The notes under the pieces are model-generated. The model saw only the letters and a list, made by a program, of their open reading frames with translations, had not been told where the DNA came from and ran no database searches. Below are positions 1 to 9,211 of a stretch of DNA of 64,000 bases, one piece after another (position 1 is the first letter of the stretch; the number at the start of each line of letters is the position of its first letter). The position numbers were made by a program, and so were the translations under genes. The DNA comes from Streptomyces sp. NBC_00490 (lineage in GTDB: Bacteria > Actinomycetota > Actinomycetes > Streptomycetales > Streptomycetaceae): the NCBI RefSeq assembly GCF_036013645.1, contig NZ_CP107869.1, forward strand, positions 3,720,001 to 3,784,000. The letters are read 5' to 3'.

Positions 1-3000
1 TTCATGGGCGGGGTGAACGCGGCCTCGACCCTCGCGTCCCTGCTCCCGGTCGGGCTGTATCTGCTGTCCCGTCCGCCCGGGCCACGGCAGCGCAAGCTGA
101 TCGCCTGGTGGGTGCCGGGCCTGGTGCTGGCGACGGCCTGGTGGTGGATCCCGCTGCTGCTGCTCGGCTTCTACGGCGAGAACTTCCTTCCGTACGTGGA
201 GAGTTCACAGACCACGACGGAGACCATGGCGGCGACCGAGGCACTGCGCGGCGCCGGGAACTGGGTCGCGTATCTGCACTTCGGCGAGGCCTGGCTGCCG
301 GCCGGCTGGACCGTGGCGGCCTCGGTGGTCGTCATCGTCTGCTCGGCCCTCGCGGCCGGTCTCGGCCTCGCGGGGCTGGCCCGGCGGGACATGCCGGAGC
401 GGCGCTGGCTGACGCTCACCGTGATCGTGATCGCGCCGATCCTGCTCGCCGGGTACGGCGGCGCGTTCGGGGCGCCCTTCGACGGGGTGGTGCAGGACTG
501 GCTGAACGGCGGGCTCGTCCCGTTCCGGAACATCTACAAGTTCCAGACGGGGCTGGCCCTGGCGCTGGTGCTGGGCCTCGCCCACCTGGTCGGGGTCGCG
601 GCCGAGACGCGGGGCGCCAGACCGGTAAGGGGGCGCCGGTTCGCGCCGCTGATCGCGGCCGTGCTGATCCTGCCCGGTCTGATGTGGCCGTACCTCAACG
701 GCTCGATCCTCAACCCGGGTTCCTTCCAGGAGATCCCCAAGTACTGGAAGGCCACGGCCGCCTGGCTGAAGGACGCCTCGCCCGACTCCCGCGCCCTGGT
801 CGTCCCGGCGACCGCGCACGGCATCTACACCTGGGGCTCGACCATCGACCAGCCGCTCGACGTGGTCGCCGAGTCCCGCTGGGCGCAGCGCGACTACGTC
901 CCCTTCGGCACCGCCGGCAACCGGCGCGCGATGGACGCCGTCGAGCAGGCCCTGATGTCCGGTGGCGAAGTCCCGGGCCTGGCCGACTACTTGAGCCGCT
1001 CCGGCATCTACTACGTCGTCGTCCGCAACGACCTCGACCCGGACCAGATCGGCTATGTGCCGACGACGACGGTGAAGCGGACCCTGGAGGAGTCCGGCTA
1101 CCGGCGTATGAAGGGGCTCGGCCCGGTCATGACCGGCGGCCGGATCATCCAGGACGCCCCGCTCGCGATCGAGGGCCTGTATCCGCGGCAGCGGGCGGTG
1201 GAGATCTACGCTCCCGCCGAGGCCGCGCCGCGTCCCGGGCACGCCGGGCTGCTGCCGGTCGCCGACACCGCCGTCGTCTCCGGCGGACCGGAGTCCCTGC
1301 TGCCGCTCGCCACCGAGCTGCGCGGCCGGCCGACCGTGCTGACCGGCGACAACCACCCCGGCGTCGGGACCCCGCCGCTCCAGGTGGTCGGCGACGGACT
1401 GCGCCGCGCGGACACCCGGTTCGGCCTGGTCAACGCCAACACCTCGTACACGTACACCAGCGACGAACGCAACGCACCCGACGCGGCGGAGGACCCGGGC
1501 GAGAAACCGCACCAGATCCTGCCCGCGAAGGGCCTCGACCATCAGACGGTGGCCCAACTGCGGGGCGCCCGCTCGGTGTCGGCGTCCTCGTACGGCAACT
1601 GGCTGTTCCATCTCCCGCAGTACGACCCGGTCAACGCCTTCGACGGCAACCCGGACACCGCCTGGGCGGAGGGTGCGCTGGGCTCGGCGGACGGGCAGTG
1701 GCTGCGGATCGCGTTCTCGGACGACGCGTACGACATGCCGTCGTCGTTCAAGGTGACGCCGCTGCCGCAGGACAGTGTGCGGTCGGCGGCGACGAAGGTG
1801 CGGGTGGAGACCGAGAAGGGGTCCAGGACCACGGTCCTGCGCTCCGACGGCAGCACCCAGGCCGTCAAGTCGCCTCCCGGAGCGACGGTTTGGATGAAGC
1901 TGACGATCCTCGACCCGGTGGAACGCCGCACCGGGCTGCTGGGCGCCGGCTTCTCCGAGATCGCCCTGCCGGACGTCCAGGTGACCCGGCTGCTGCGGCT
2001 GCCGACCGACGCCGAGGACACGAGCGCCGGCGCCGAGCTGATCTCCCTGCACCGCTCGGCCAACCCGACGGGCCTGTCCGCCACGGGTATGGAGGCGGGC
2101 CTGCACCGGCGCTTCTCCACGGCCACCGGAGGGACGTACGCGATCCGGGCGAGCGCGGTCCCGGTGCCGGGCGAGCAACTCGACCGGCTGCTCTACAAGA
2201 TCGCGCCCGAAGACCAGGACCGGCGCGTGATCGCCACCGCCGACTCCACGGCGGCCCTCGGCGTCGGCCTGTCCGCGCGCAACCTCACCGACGGTGACCT
2301 CACGACGGCGTGGATCGCGGGCGACCGGCCGACCCTCCATCTGCGCTGGGACGGCAAACAGCCCGTCAGCGAACTGGTGCTGGCCCCCGCGGGCGGTCTG
2401 TCCACACGCCCGACCGAGGTGAACATCAGCTCCCCGGACGGCGCGACCATCGCGGGTGTCGACGAGAACGGCTGGGTCCGCTTCCCGGCGATCACCACCG
2501 ACCGCCTCGACATCACGATCACCCAGACGGCACCGCTGACCCTCTACAACCCGATGGTCGACGAGGATCTGCGGCTGCCGGTGGGCCTGACCGAGGCGTA
2601 CATCCCGTCACTGGAGACGCCCCAGGGCTCCGCCCGCACGCCCCAGCCGGACAGCGACCGGAAGTTCTCGCTGCCGTGCGGCGAGGGGCCGGTGGTGTCG
2701 GTGGACCGCGAGCTCTACCAGACCGGCGTGAAGGGGACGGTGGGCGACCTCACCCAGCGCCGCCCCGTCGAGGTGACTGTCTGCCAGGAGGGCCGTACTG
2801 GCGCCGAGTTGGACCTCGGATCCGGTACGCACCAGGTCGAGGCGGGCGACGCCGGGCCCCTGACGCTGACCGACGTCACCCTGACCCGCGGGACGGTCGC
2901 CGAACCCACCGCCGCCGGACGTGACCTCCGGATCCGGGACTGGCTGGGCGACCGCCGCGAGGTGAGCGTCGGCTCCGGTGCGGCCATGTATCTGACGACG

Positions 3001-3606
3001 TACGAGAACTACAACGACGGCTGGAAGGCCACGCTGGGCGGCAAGGAACTGTCGTCCGTACGGCTCGACGGCTGGCAGCAGGCCTGGCGGGTCCCGGCCG
3101 GGGCGGGCGGCGACGTCAAACTGTCGTACGAACCGGCGACGACCTACGACGGCGCGCTGATCGGCAGCGGGGTGGCACTGCTGGCCCTGGTGGGCCTGGT
3201 GCTGTGGCGCCGACGCTCGCCCAACCCCGACGAGCCGCAGGTCCTTCCGCCGCCGCCGGGTCTCTGGCTGGGCACGGTCGCGCTCACCGTGGTGGGGGTG
3301 CTGATCGCCGGATGGTTCGCCCTGCTGGTGCCGGCGCTGGCGCTGCTGGCGTACCGGCGGCACGAGTGGCTCGTACCGATCGCGTTCGCGGCGCTGGCCG
3401 GGGCGGGCATCGCGGCCGCGACCGGGGCGGGCGAACCGGTCGCGGCGGAGCACGGGGCCTTCGGTCATACGGCCCAACTGCTGGCGCTGATCGGCTTGTT
3501 CGCGGCGGTGGTGAGCGTCCGGGAACCCGAGGCGGAGAGAACGCCCCCCGGCTCGGAGGCGCCGACGCGACAGCTGCCCAAAGTCGAAGGGGGCGAACCC
3601 GCATGA
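1..3606 (+). CDS. AftD-like alpha-(1->3)-arabinofuranosyltransferase, 5' partial
   Basis: About 1,200 residues of a very large membrane protein; the frame is open to the window edge, so the true start lies upstream and the ATG at 4 is probably internal. The visible part has hydrophobic segments up to about residue 240, then a long extracytoplasmic region with two discoidin (F5/8 C)-like modules. One is near residues 520-640 (DGNPDTAWAEGALG) and one near 750-870 (LTDGDLTTAWIAGD). Several membrane segments and a polar tail close the protein. This matches the GT-C/DUF3367 AftD family, which adds arabinofuranose to cell-envelope polysaccharides from decaprenyl-phosphate arabinose. Its stop overlaps the next ATG, so it is translationally coupled to the cluster that follows. 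The family call is good; substrate and glycan are inferred. Confidence 0.8.
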   Translation, partial: FMGGVNAASTLASLLPVGLYLLSRPPGPRQRKLIAWWVPGLVLATAWWWIPLLLLGFYGENFLPYVESSQTTTETMAATEALRGAGNWVAYLHFGEAWLPAGWTVAASVVVIVCSALAAGLGLAGLARRDMPERRWLTLTVIVIAPILLAGYGGAFGAPFDGVVQDWLNGGLVPFRNIYKFQTGLALALVLGLAHLVGVAAETRGARPVRGRRFAPLIAAVLILPGLMWPYLNGSILNPGSFQEIPKYWKATAAWLKDASPDSRALVVPATAHGIYTWGSTIDQPLDVVAESRWAQRDYVPFGTAGNRRAMDAVEQALMSGGEVPGLADYLSRSGIYYVVVRNDLDPDQIGYVPTTTVKRTLEESGYRRMKGLGPVMTGGRIIQDAPLAIEGLYPRQRAVEIYAPAEAAPRPGHAGLLPVADTAVVSGGPESLLPLATELRGRPTVLTGDNHPGVGTPPLQVVGDGLRRADTRFGLVNANTSYTYTSDERNAPDAAEDPGEKPHQILPAKGLDHQTVAQLRGARSVSASSYGNWLFHLPQYDPVNAFDGNPDTAWAEGALGSADGQWLRIAFSDDAYDMPSSFKVTPLPQDSVRSAATKVRVETEKGSRTTVLRSDGSTQAVKSPPGATVWMKLTILDPVERRTGLLGAGFSEIALPDVQVTRLLRLPTDAEDTSAGAELISLHRSANPTGLSATGMEAGLHRRFSTATGGTYAIRASAVPVPGEQLDRLLYKIAPEDQDRRVIATADSTAALGVGLSARNLTDGDLTTAWIAGDRPTLHLRWDGKQPVSELVLAPAGGLSTRPTEVNISSPDGATIAGVDENGWVRFPAITTDRLDITITQTAPLTLYNPMVDEDLRLPVGLTEAYIPSLETPQGSARTPQPDSDRKFSLPCGEGPVVSVDRELYQTGVKGTVGDLTQRRPVEVTVCQEGRTGAELDLGSGTHQVEAGDAGPLTLTDVTLTRGTVAEPTAAGRDLRIRDWLGDRREVSVGSGAAMYLTTYENYNDGWKATLGGKELSSVRLDGWQQAWRVPAGAGGDVKLSYEPATTYDGALIGSGVALLALVGLVLWRRRSPNPDEPQVLPPPPGLWLGTVALTVVGVLIAGWFALLVPALALLAYRRHEWLVPIAFAALAGAGIAAATGAGEPVAAEHGAFGHTAQLLALIGLFAAVVSVREPEAERTPPGSEAPTRQLPKVEGGEPA

Positions 3607-4949
3607 CCACCGCACCCGCGCGCATCCCGTTCCCGGTGGTGGACGAGGTCTCCCGGCACTGCCTCCAGGAGGAGGAGCCGGAGACGGTCCACATCGAGGT
3701 CCATCTGCCCGGGCGTCTCGACCCGACGGGGCTGCGGAAGGCGTTCCACGAGGCGCTGCTGCGGCATCCGCGGATCCTGATGCGGGAGGCGCGCGGGGCG
3801 TGGTACCGGCGCCGGTACGAGTGGGAGCTGACCGAGCGCCCGGACGTGGAGGTGGTCACCTTCCCCGCTCCGGGGAAGGACGCGTTGCGGGACGCGCGGA
3901 CCCGGGCGCTGACGACGGCACCGCCGCTGACGGACTCGCCGCCGATCCGGCTGGAGGTGGTGGAGGGGGCGGGACGGGCGGAGGGAAGCGAGGCGACGGA
4001 CGTCGTGGGATGGGGCAGGGCGGCGGACGGGCGGCCGGGTTCCCGGCTGAGCGACTCCACCGTCCTCTTCCTCACCATCAACCACACCGCCCTGGACGGC
4101 CCCGCCTGCCTCCGCGTCCTCGCCACCGCCGCCGAGCTCTACGGCGGCCGCGACAACAGCCCCGCCGCGCCTCCCGTCCGCCCCGCCGAGATCCCCCAGG
4201 ACCTCGCGGAGAGCCCCTCCAACTGGTCTCCGCCCGCACGTGTGGCGCCCGGGGCCCCCGAGAACTCCCCCGGCAACGGCATGCTCGTCACCGAACTCCC
4301 CCTCCCGCACCGCCCCAAGGGCGCCCCCTACACCGTGAACGACCAGCTCATGATCGCCACGGCCCTCACCATCGCCCACTGGAACCGCGAACACGGCGCC
4401 CCACCCCGGCCCTTACGCATCACCATGCCGGTGGACGACCGTCCCCGCGACGCGAGCATGCCGATCGGCAACGGCACCCGGCTCGTCGAAGTCCCCTTCT
4501 CGCCGGAGGAGTTGACGACCACAGACCTGCCCGGCCTGCTGGAGCGCACGGCGACCCGCACCCGTGCCCTCAAGTCCCTCCCGCGCCCCCAACTCGGCCG
4601 CGGCGCCGGCTTGCTGACCGCCCCGGTCACCCCGGTGGCCTGGCGGGCCGCCCTGACCCGGGGTCTGCGCAGAGCGGCCGGGCCGTGGACGTCCACCACG
4701 CTCCTCAGCAACATCGGCCGCATCCCGTACCCGCTGGACTTCGGCGAGGAGGCGGGCCGGGCGCACGCCGTGTGGTTCTCGGCGCCCGCCCGGATGCCCC
4801 GCGGCCTCACGGTCACGACCGCCTCGACGGCCGGCCGCCTCCACCTCGCCCTGCGCTGGTCGCGCGCCCTGCTCAGCCACGGCGACGGCGCCCATCTGCG
4901 GGACCTGTTCGAGCACTATCTGCACACGACGGACATGGACCAGCGATGA
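3603..4949 (+). CDS. condensation-domain (acyltransferase-like) protein
   Basis: A 448-residue stand-alone protein resembling NRPS condensation or PapA-type acyltransferase domains. Near residue 160 it carries INHTALDGPA, a variant of HHxxxDG in which the second His and the Asp-Gly are kept and the first His is Asn. A second conserved block near residue 370 (TTLLSNIGRIPYP) resembles the NVG/IGR region of the family. There is no carrier, adenylation or signal sequence. The start is the ATG in the ATGA overlap with the upstream glycosyltransferase, and the stop overlaps the next start in the same way. A plausible role is acylation of the glycan or lipid made by this cluster, which is inference. 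The family is clear; donor and acceptor are unknown. Confidence 0.75.
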   Translation: MTTAPARIPFPVVDEVSRHCLQEEEPETVHIEVHLPGRLDPTGLRKAFHEALLRHPRILMREARGAWYRRRYEWELTERPDVEVVTFPAPGKDALRDARTRALTTAPPLTDSPPIRLEVVEGAGRAEGSEATDVVGWGRAADGRPGSRLSDSTVLFLTINHTALDGPACLRVLATAAELYGGRDNSPAAPPVRPAEIPQDLAESPSNWSPPARVAPGAPENSPGNGMLVTELPLPHRPKGAPYTVNDQLMIATALTIAHWNREHGAPPRPLRITMPVDDRPRDASMPIGNGTRLVEVPFSPEELTTTDLPGLLERTATRTRALKSLPRPQLGRGAGLLTAPVTPVAWRAALTRGLRRAAGPWTSTTLLSNIGRIPYPLDFGEEAGRAHAVWFSAPARMPRGLTVTTASTAGRLHLALRWSRALLSHGDGAHLRDLFEHYLHTTDMDQR

Positions 4950-5710
4950 CGACCGCCCGGACCTCCCAGGCTTCCCAGACCTCCCCGGCCGCCCCCGCCA
5001 GGCCGCCCGAGCTGCGCGACTTCTACGAGGACCCCGCCGTCCCCGTCGCCTCCGGCACCCCGCGCAGCCTCCGCCAGGCCCGCATGCTGGCCCAGGCCCT
5101 GACGGCGGAGCGCGCGCACACCATCCTCGACATCGGCTGCGGCGACGGCACCGCCGCCGCGGTCGCCGCCCCGCTTCTCCCGGGCCACCGCCTCGTCGGC
5201 GTCGACTGGTCCCAGGACGCCCTGCGCCGCGCCCGCACCCGGCTGCCGTACACGGTCCGCGGTGAACTCGGCGACGGCGGGCTGCCGTTCGGCACCGAGT
5301 CCGTCGACGCCGTGCTGTTCAGCGAGGTGATCGAGCATCTCGTCGACCCGGATGCGGCGCTGGACGAGATCCGGCGGGTCCTGCGCCCGGGAGGCCATCT
5401 CATGCTGTCCACCCCGAACCTGGCCGCCTGGTACAACCGTGCCCTGCTGCTGGCCGGGGTGCAGCCGGTGTTCTCCGAGGTCAGCCTGCGGGCCATCCAC
5501 GGCCGCCCGGGCCGGGAGGTGGTGGGGCATCTGCGGCTCTACACCGCCCGTGCGCTGCGGGAGTTCGTCGCCGCGGCCGGCTTCACGGTCGTACGGCTGG
5601 AAGGGGCGCCCTTCCACGGCGTACCGCGGCCCATGCGGCCGCTCGACCGGCTGGCGTGCCGCAGACCCTCCCTCGCCTCGATCCTGCTGTTGCACGCGCG
5701 GAAGACCTAG
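4946..5710 (+). CDS. class I SAM-dependent methyltransferase
   Basis: A 254-residue Rossmann-fold methyltransferase. SAM motif I is ILDIGCGDGTAAAV (about residues 58-71), motif II ends in VGVDWSQDAL, and the FSEVIEHLVDPD block near residue 125 is typical of UbiE/Coq5-like type 11 enzymes. LRPGGHLMLSTPNL follows. The first 25 residues are Ala/Ser/Thr-rich and probably disordered. The ATGA overlap with the condensation-like gene shows translational coupling. The acceptor is probably a small lipid or sugar intermediate of the same cluster, but nothing in the sequence identifies it. Confidence 0.85.
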   Translation: MTTARTSQASQTSPAAPARPPELRDFYEDPAVPVASGTPRSLRQARMLAQALTAERAHTILDIGCGDGTAAAVAAPLLPGHRLVGVDWSQDALRRARTRLPYTVRGELGDGGLPFGTESVDAVLFSEVIEHLVDPDAALDEIRRVLRPGGHLMLSTPNLAAWYNRALLLAGVQPVFSEVSLRAIHGRPGREVVGHLRLYTARALREFVAAAGFTVVRLEGAPFHGVPRPMRPLDRLACRRPSLASILLLHARKT

Positions 5711-5722
5711 GGGGGCCTGGCC

Positions 5723-6643
5723 ATGTGGTGGGGAGTGGCGGCGGCTCTGTTGGCGAACACCCTGTACAGCATCGGTTTCGTCCTGGAGAAACGGGCGCTC
5801 AGCTCCCTGCCCGAGGTGTCGATCCGGCAACCCGCCCGGCTGCTGCGGCTGGTGCTCGGCAGCCCGCTGTGGATCGGCGGGTCGCTCGCGCTGTTCGCCG
5901 GGTTCGGCGCCCAGCTGATCGTCTACCGCACCCTGCCGATCGCCGCCGCGCAGGGCATCTTCGTCTCCGGTCTGGTGCTGCTGGTCCTGCTGTCGGCGCG
6001 GCTGCTGGGCGAGGAGACGACCGGGCGGGAGCGGTACGCCCTCGGGGCGATCCTCGCCGCACTGCTGATGGTCGTCCTGTCGCTGGACGAGCGCGCGGAC
6101 ACCGTCAGCCAGGCCGCCCCGTACCCGCTGATCCTGCTGGTGTGCGTGCCGTCGCTGGCGGCGGGCGTGTGGCTGTACGGGTCCGCCGAGCGCCGCGCCC
6201 GCCACCGCCACCGGATGCCGACGACCGGCGTCGAGTACGGCGTGGCCGTGGGTCTTCTGTACGGCGTGAGCTCCCTCGCGATCAAGGGCGTGTCGAGCTA
6301 TCTGACCTCGAGCGGCCTCGGAGGAGCCGTCGTCGACCTCCTGCGCTCCCCCTATCCGTATCTCCTCCTCTTCACCGGCGCGTTCGGGCTCGTCATGTCA
6401 CAGGCCGCGCTGCAACGCTGCCGGGCCTCACTGATCGTCCCCGTGTGCACGACGGTGACCTGTCTGTTCACGGCGGTGCTCGGCACGCTGTCGTTCGGCG
6501 AGGCGCTGCCGCACGACCCGCTGCGGCTCTCGCTGCGGCTGGCCGGCACCGCACTCGCCGTCTCCGTCCTGCTGTCCATGCCCAAACACGACCAGAGCGC
6601 CGCCCAACCCACCGTCGGCGCCAAGGAGTTGACACCCCCATGA
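5723..6643 (+). CDS. EamA/DMT-family multispanning membrane protein
   Basis: A 306-residue, highly hydrophobic protein with about nine or ten predicted membrane helices in two halves, as in the drug/metabolite transporter superfamily. The N-terminal half contains LYSIGFVLEKRALSSLP and YRTLPIAAAQGIFVSGLVLL, both typical of the EamA/NIPA-like branch. Only 12 bases separate it from the preceding methyltransferase, and its stop overlaps the next start (ATGA). Within an envelope cluster it could flip or export a lipid-linked intermediate, as small EamA/EmrE-like proteins do in glycan pathways, but substrate and direction cannot be read from sequence. Confidence 0.75.
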   Translation: MWWGVAAALLANTLYSIGFVLEKRALSSLPEVSIRQPARLLRLVLGSPLWIGGSLALFAGFGAQLIVYRTLPIAAAQGIFVSGLVLLVLLSARLLGEETTGRERYALGAILAALLMVVLSLDERADTVSQAAPYPLILLVCVPSLAAGVWLYGSAERRARHRHRMPTTGVEYGVAVGLLYGVSSLAIKGVSSYLTSSGLGGAVVDLLRSPYPYLLLFTGAFGLVMSQAALQRCRASLIVPVCTTVTCLFTAVLGTLSFGEALPHDPLRLSLRLAGTALAVSVLLSMPKHDQSAAQPTVGAKELTPP

Positions 6644-6849
6644 AACCCGACGACCCGCTGCTCCAGATACTGGCGTGCCCGCTCGACAAGGGCCCGCTGC
6701 ACCTCGTCGAACCGGACGAGATCCTCTACAACCCGCGCCTGCACCGCCGTTACCCCGTGGTGGACGGCATCCCGCAGCTGCTGCCGTCCTCCGGGGAACA
6801 GGTCTCGGACGACGAACACGAGGACCTGCTCAAGCGGATGAGCCCATGA
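6640..6849 (+). CDS. Trm112-like small protein
   Basis: A 69-residue acidic protein with the Trm112/YcaR signature: ILACPLDKGPLHLV near the N-terminus and the RRYPVVDGIPQLLP block in the middle. In the family, Trm112 proteins bind and stabilise partner methyltransferases, and bacterial homologues are often encoded beside glycan-biosynthesis genes. Here the gene is coupled on both sides by ATGA overlaps, between an EamA-type transporter and an FkbM methyltransferase. A partner role for one of the two neighbouring methyltransferases is therefore a reasonable but untested inference. Confidence 0.8.
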   Translation: MKPDDPLLQILACPLDKGPLHLVEPDEILYNPRLHRRYPVVDGIPQLLPSSGEQVSDDEHEDLLKRMSP

Positions 6850-7634
6850 CCCTGGCCGCGCGCATCGCCCCGCTGCTGCCCACCCGGCTCGTCGCCGCCG
6901 TCGCCCGGGCCGTGTACCCGCGCTTCGAACCGGAGTTGGCGCGCCTCGGCGAGCTGTGCCCCGCGGGCTGCGGCACCGCCGTGGACGTCGGCGGCTGGTA
7001 CGGCCCCTGGACACGCCGGCTGTCGAGACGGGCGCGCCGGGTGGTGACCGTGGAGCCGGTCCCCCACCTGGCCCGGCTTCTCGCGGCGACCGCCCCGCCC
7101 AACGTCCGGGTCGTCCAGGCCGCCGCGGCCGAACGCCCCGGCCAGGCCCGCCTGTGGCTGCCGGCCCGCGACGCGGGCGACCGGGGCGTCTCCTCCCTGG
7201 TCCGGCGCGACATCCACGCCCAGGCCCTCTCGGTCGGCTGCGTCACCCTCGACGAACTCGGCCTGAAGGACGTCGGTTTCGTCAAGGTCGACGTCGACGG
7301 CAGCGAGCTCGCGGTCCTCCGCGGCGCGACCGGCATCCTGACGCGCGACCGTCCGGCCCTCTTCATCGAGCTGGAGTCCCGTATCCAGCCGATCGCCCCG
7401 GTGGTGACGTATCTGTCCCTGCTCGGCTACGAGGGCTGGGTGCTGCCGGGCCGCGACTGGGTGCGGTTGAGCACCTTCCCGCTGGAGGCGCACCAGGCGG
7501 AGGCCTCCTACGTCGTCAGCCACGGCCTGCTCCGCCGCGTGCTGCCCCTGCGGGGTCCCCGGTACGTCAATTCGGTGCTCTTCCTGCCCGACGCCCGCCG
7601 CCCGGTGGGCCACGATGGATCACATGTCCCTTGA
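6846..7634 (+). CDS. FkbM family methyltransferase
   Basis: A 262-residue SAM-dependent O-methyltransferase of the FkbM family. The SAM loop is VDVGGWYGPWTRRLS (about residues 42-56), VVTVEPVPHLARLL follows, and the family hallmark FVKVDVDGSELAVLRGA lies near residue 150. FkbM enzymes methylate hydroxyls of polyketides, sugars and glycans. The start is taken at the ATG in the ATGA overlap with the Trm112-like gene. The last 20 bases overlap the start of the next ORF. It is the second methyltransferase of this cluster, consistent with a methylated surface glycan or lipid product. Confidence 0.85.
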   Translation: MTLAARIAPLLPTRLVAAVARAVYPRFEPELARLGELCPAGCGTAVDVGGWYGPWTRRLSRRARRVVTVEPVPHLARLLAATAPPNVRVVQAAAAERPGQARLWLPARDAGDRGVSSLVRRDIHAQALSVGCVTLDELGLKDVGFVKVDVDGSELAVLRGATGILTRDRPALFIELESRIQPIAPVVTYLSLLGYEGWVLPGRDWVRLSTFPLEAHQAEASYVVSHGLLRRVLPLRGPRYVNSVLFLPDARRPVGHDGSHVP

Positions 7635-8178
7635 TTTCCAGCTGGTGCTGCTCCGTCGCATGGCCGACCACAACCCGGACCTCGTCGAGGACGCCCGTCG
7701 CGAGCTGGGCGCCTCCCTGGCCGACATGCGCGAGGCGAACAAGCGCTGGCAGGCGATGATCCGCTCCCCCCGCGCACGTGCCGCCGCGTCCCGCTACCGC
7801 TCGGTGCTGGGCACCCCGGAGACGGTCCTCACCCGCAAGGTCGGCGACCTGGACTGCGAGGCCTGGCTGTGGCCCCTGCCCCTGTGGCCGGACCTGCGCT
7901 TCGAGGTACTGCTGGCACCGAACGGCGCGGTGTGGAACGAGTGGCTGGTCCGGGCGCCGGGGGCTGCCGCACCGGAGCTACGGACCCTGGAGGACCTCAC
8001 CCCTTGGTCCTGCACGGTCGACGAGGCGGCACGTGCCTTCGCCCCGGCCCGCCCACTGGAGGGCACGGCCCCGACCCGCTGGGGTCTGGCATTCACCGCC
8101 CCGGACCGGGAGGGCGTACGACGTGAGTGCGCGGCGGAGTTCACCTGGGGCCTGCTGCAACGGCTGGCGGTGCGCTGA
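7615..8178 (+). CDS. protein of unknown function
   Basis: A 187-residue soluble protein I do not recognise. It is rich in Arg, Trp and Pro, with no signal peptide or membrane segment. The first 55 residues look helical and charged (DLVEDARRELGASLADMREA), and the rest alternates short hydrophobic strands with a conserved-looking WLWPLPLWPDLRFEVLLAP stretch. The first ATG (7615) overlaps the end of the FkbM gene; an in-frame ATG at 7624 is an alternative start. It is the last gene of the co-directional run and converges on the ATP-grasp gene with a gap of only 5 bases. Confidence 0.7.
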   Translation: MDHMSLDFQLVLLRRMADHNPDLVEDARRELGASLADMREANKRWQAMIRSPRARAAASRYRSVLGTPETVLTRKVGDLDCEAWLWPLPLWPDLRFEVLLAPNGAVWNEWLVRAPGAAAPELRTLEDLTPWSCTVDEAARAFAPARPLEGTAPTRWGLAFTAPDREGVRRECAAEFTWGLLQRLAVR

Positions 8179-8183
8179 CCCTT

Positions 8184-9077
8184 TCAGGGGTGAGCGGGTG
8201 CGCCCGGCCCCTGGGCCGCCTTCAGGATCGCCGACACGACGAGCGGCAGGGACCGTGGATGCAGGTCGAGGAAGAGATTCGGTTCGACGAGCTCCAGCTC
8301 CATCACCCACGGCCGGGCGTCGTCCCCGTCGACGAGGTCCACGCGCGCGTACAGCAGCTCCGGAGCATCCGGTACGGCGGCCAGGGCGCGCTCGGCGACG
8401 GCGAGTTCGGCCGGGGTCGCCGTCCACGGCTCCAGGCCCGGGTGGGCGACCTTGGCCGCGTCGAAGGCCGTACCGGGCGCGAGGACCGCCCGCTTGCGGC
8501 TGGCGTGCAGGAACCGGCCCCCGAAGAACAGCAGCGCCCGCTCACCGCCGGCGTCGATGCCCTTCAGGTACGGCTGCACCATCGCGGTGAGCCCCTCCTC
8601 GTGCATCCGCGCGAGCTGCCGTACGGCAATCCCGTGCTGCTCCGGCGTGTACCGGGCGGCATAGCGGGCGCCCGCTCCGGAGGCCGGCTTGACGACGTAC
8701 TCCCGGTCGTCCGGGAGGTCGACGGCGTCACCGGGCGCGAGATACCGCGTGGGCACGGTGGGTACCCCCGCCGCCGCCAGCTCCCCCAGGTACCGCTTGT
8801 CGGTGTTCCACCGCACGACCTCGGCCGGGTTCGCGAGCCGGGTGGCCCCGGCGCACCGCTCGGCCCACGCCACGAACTCCGCCACCCGCCAGCTGTAGTC
8901 CCAGGTCGACCGGATGAGCGCGAGGTCGTAACCGCCCCAGTCGACCTCGGCGTCGTCCCAGAACACGGCGTCCGCCTCTGCCCCGGCCGCGCGCAGGGCG
9001 TCCAGGAGCACGGGCAGATCGCGGTCGTGGCTCGGCTCCGGCCGGGGGTCGTAGGTGACGAGGGCGACTCGGGGCAC
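8184..9077 (-). CDS. ATP-grasp domain protein
   Basis: A 297-residue protein with an ATP-grasp fold. The N-terminal alpha/beta domain begins with a VALVTYDP strand. The ATP-grasp core has VVKPASGAGARYAARY near residue 128, and the metal-binding end is WVMELELVEPNLFL near residue 265 (E-x-N type). The family forms acyl-phosphate intermediates to ligate carboxylates to amines or thiols. Close relatives in actinomycetes are annotated only as ATP-grasp proteins, some similar to glutathione synthetase or RimK. It stands alone between convergent and divergent neighbours, so its substrate cannot be inferred. Confidence 0.8.
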   Translation of the reverse strand: MPRVALVTYDPRPEPSHDRDLPVLLDALRAAGAEADAVFWDDAEVDWGGYDLALIRSTWDYSWRVAEFVAWAERCAGATRLANPAEVVRWNTDKRYLGELAAAGVPTVPTRYLAPGDAVDLPDDREYVVKPASGAGARYAARYTPEQHGIAVRQLARMHEEGLTAMVQPYLKGIDAGGERALLFFGGRFLHASRKRAVLAPGTAFDAAKVAHPGLEPWTATPAELAVAERALAAVPDAPELLYARVDLVDGDDARPWVMELELVEPNLFLDLHPRSLPLVVSAILKAAQGPGAPAHP

Positions 9078-9149
9078 GACGGGGGTCCCTTCTCGTACGA
9101 CAGGTACACCGGCAGGCTAGGCACGGCCCCCGCAACCGCGCCAACCCGT

Positions 9150-9180
9150 TTGACCTTCCCCCTCGGTGAAGCCCCAGCAT
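9150..9180 (+). promoter_or_regulatory. MerR-type promoter with 19-bp spacer
   Basis: A TTGACC -35 (9150-9155) is separated by exactly 19 bases from a CAGCAT -10-like hexamer (9175-9180). The spacer holds the imperfect inverted repeat CTTCCCCCTCGGTGAAG. A long 19-bp spacer with a centred dyad is the classic MerR-regulated architecture. It ends 31 bases before the MerR-PP2C start codon, so autoregulation is likely. Confidence 0.7.
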
Positions 9181-9211
9181 CGGAGGCAGGACCCGGACGG
9201 GGAGGACGTAC

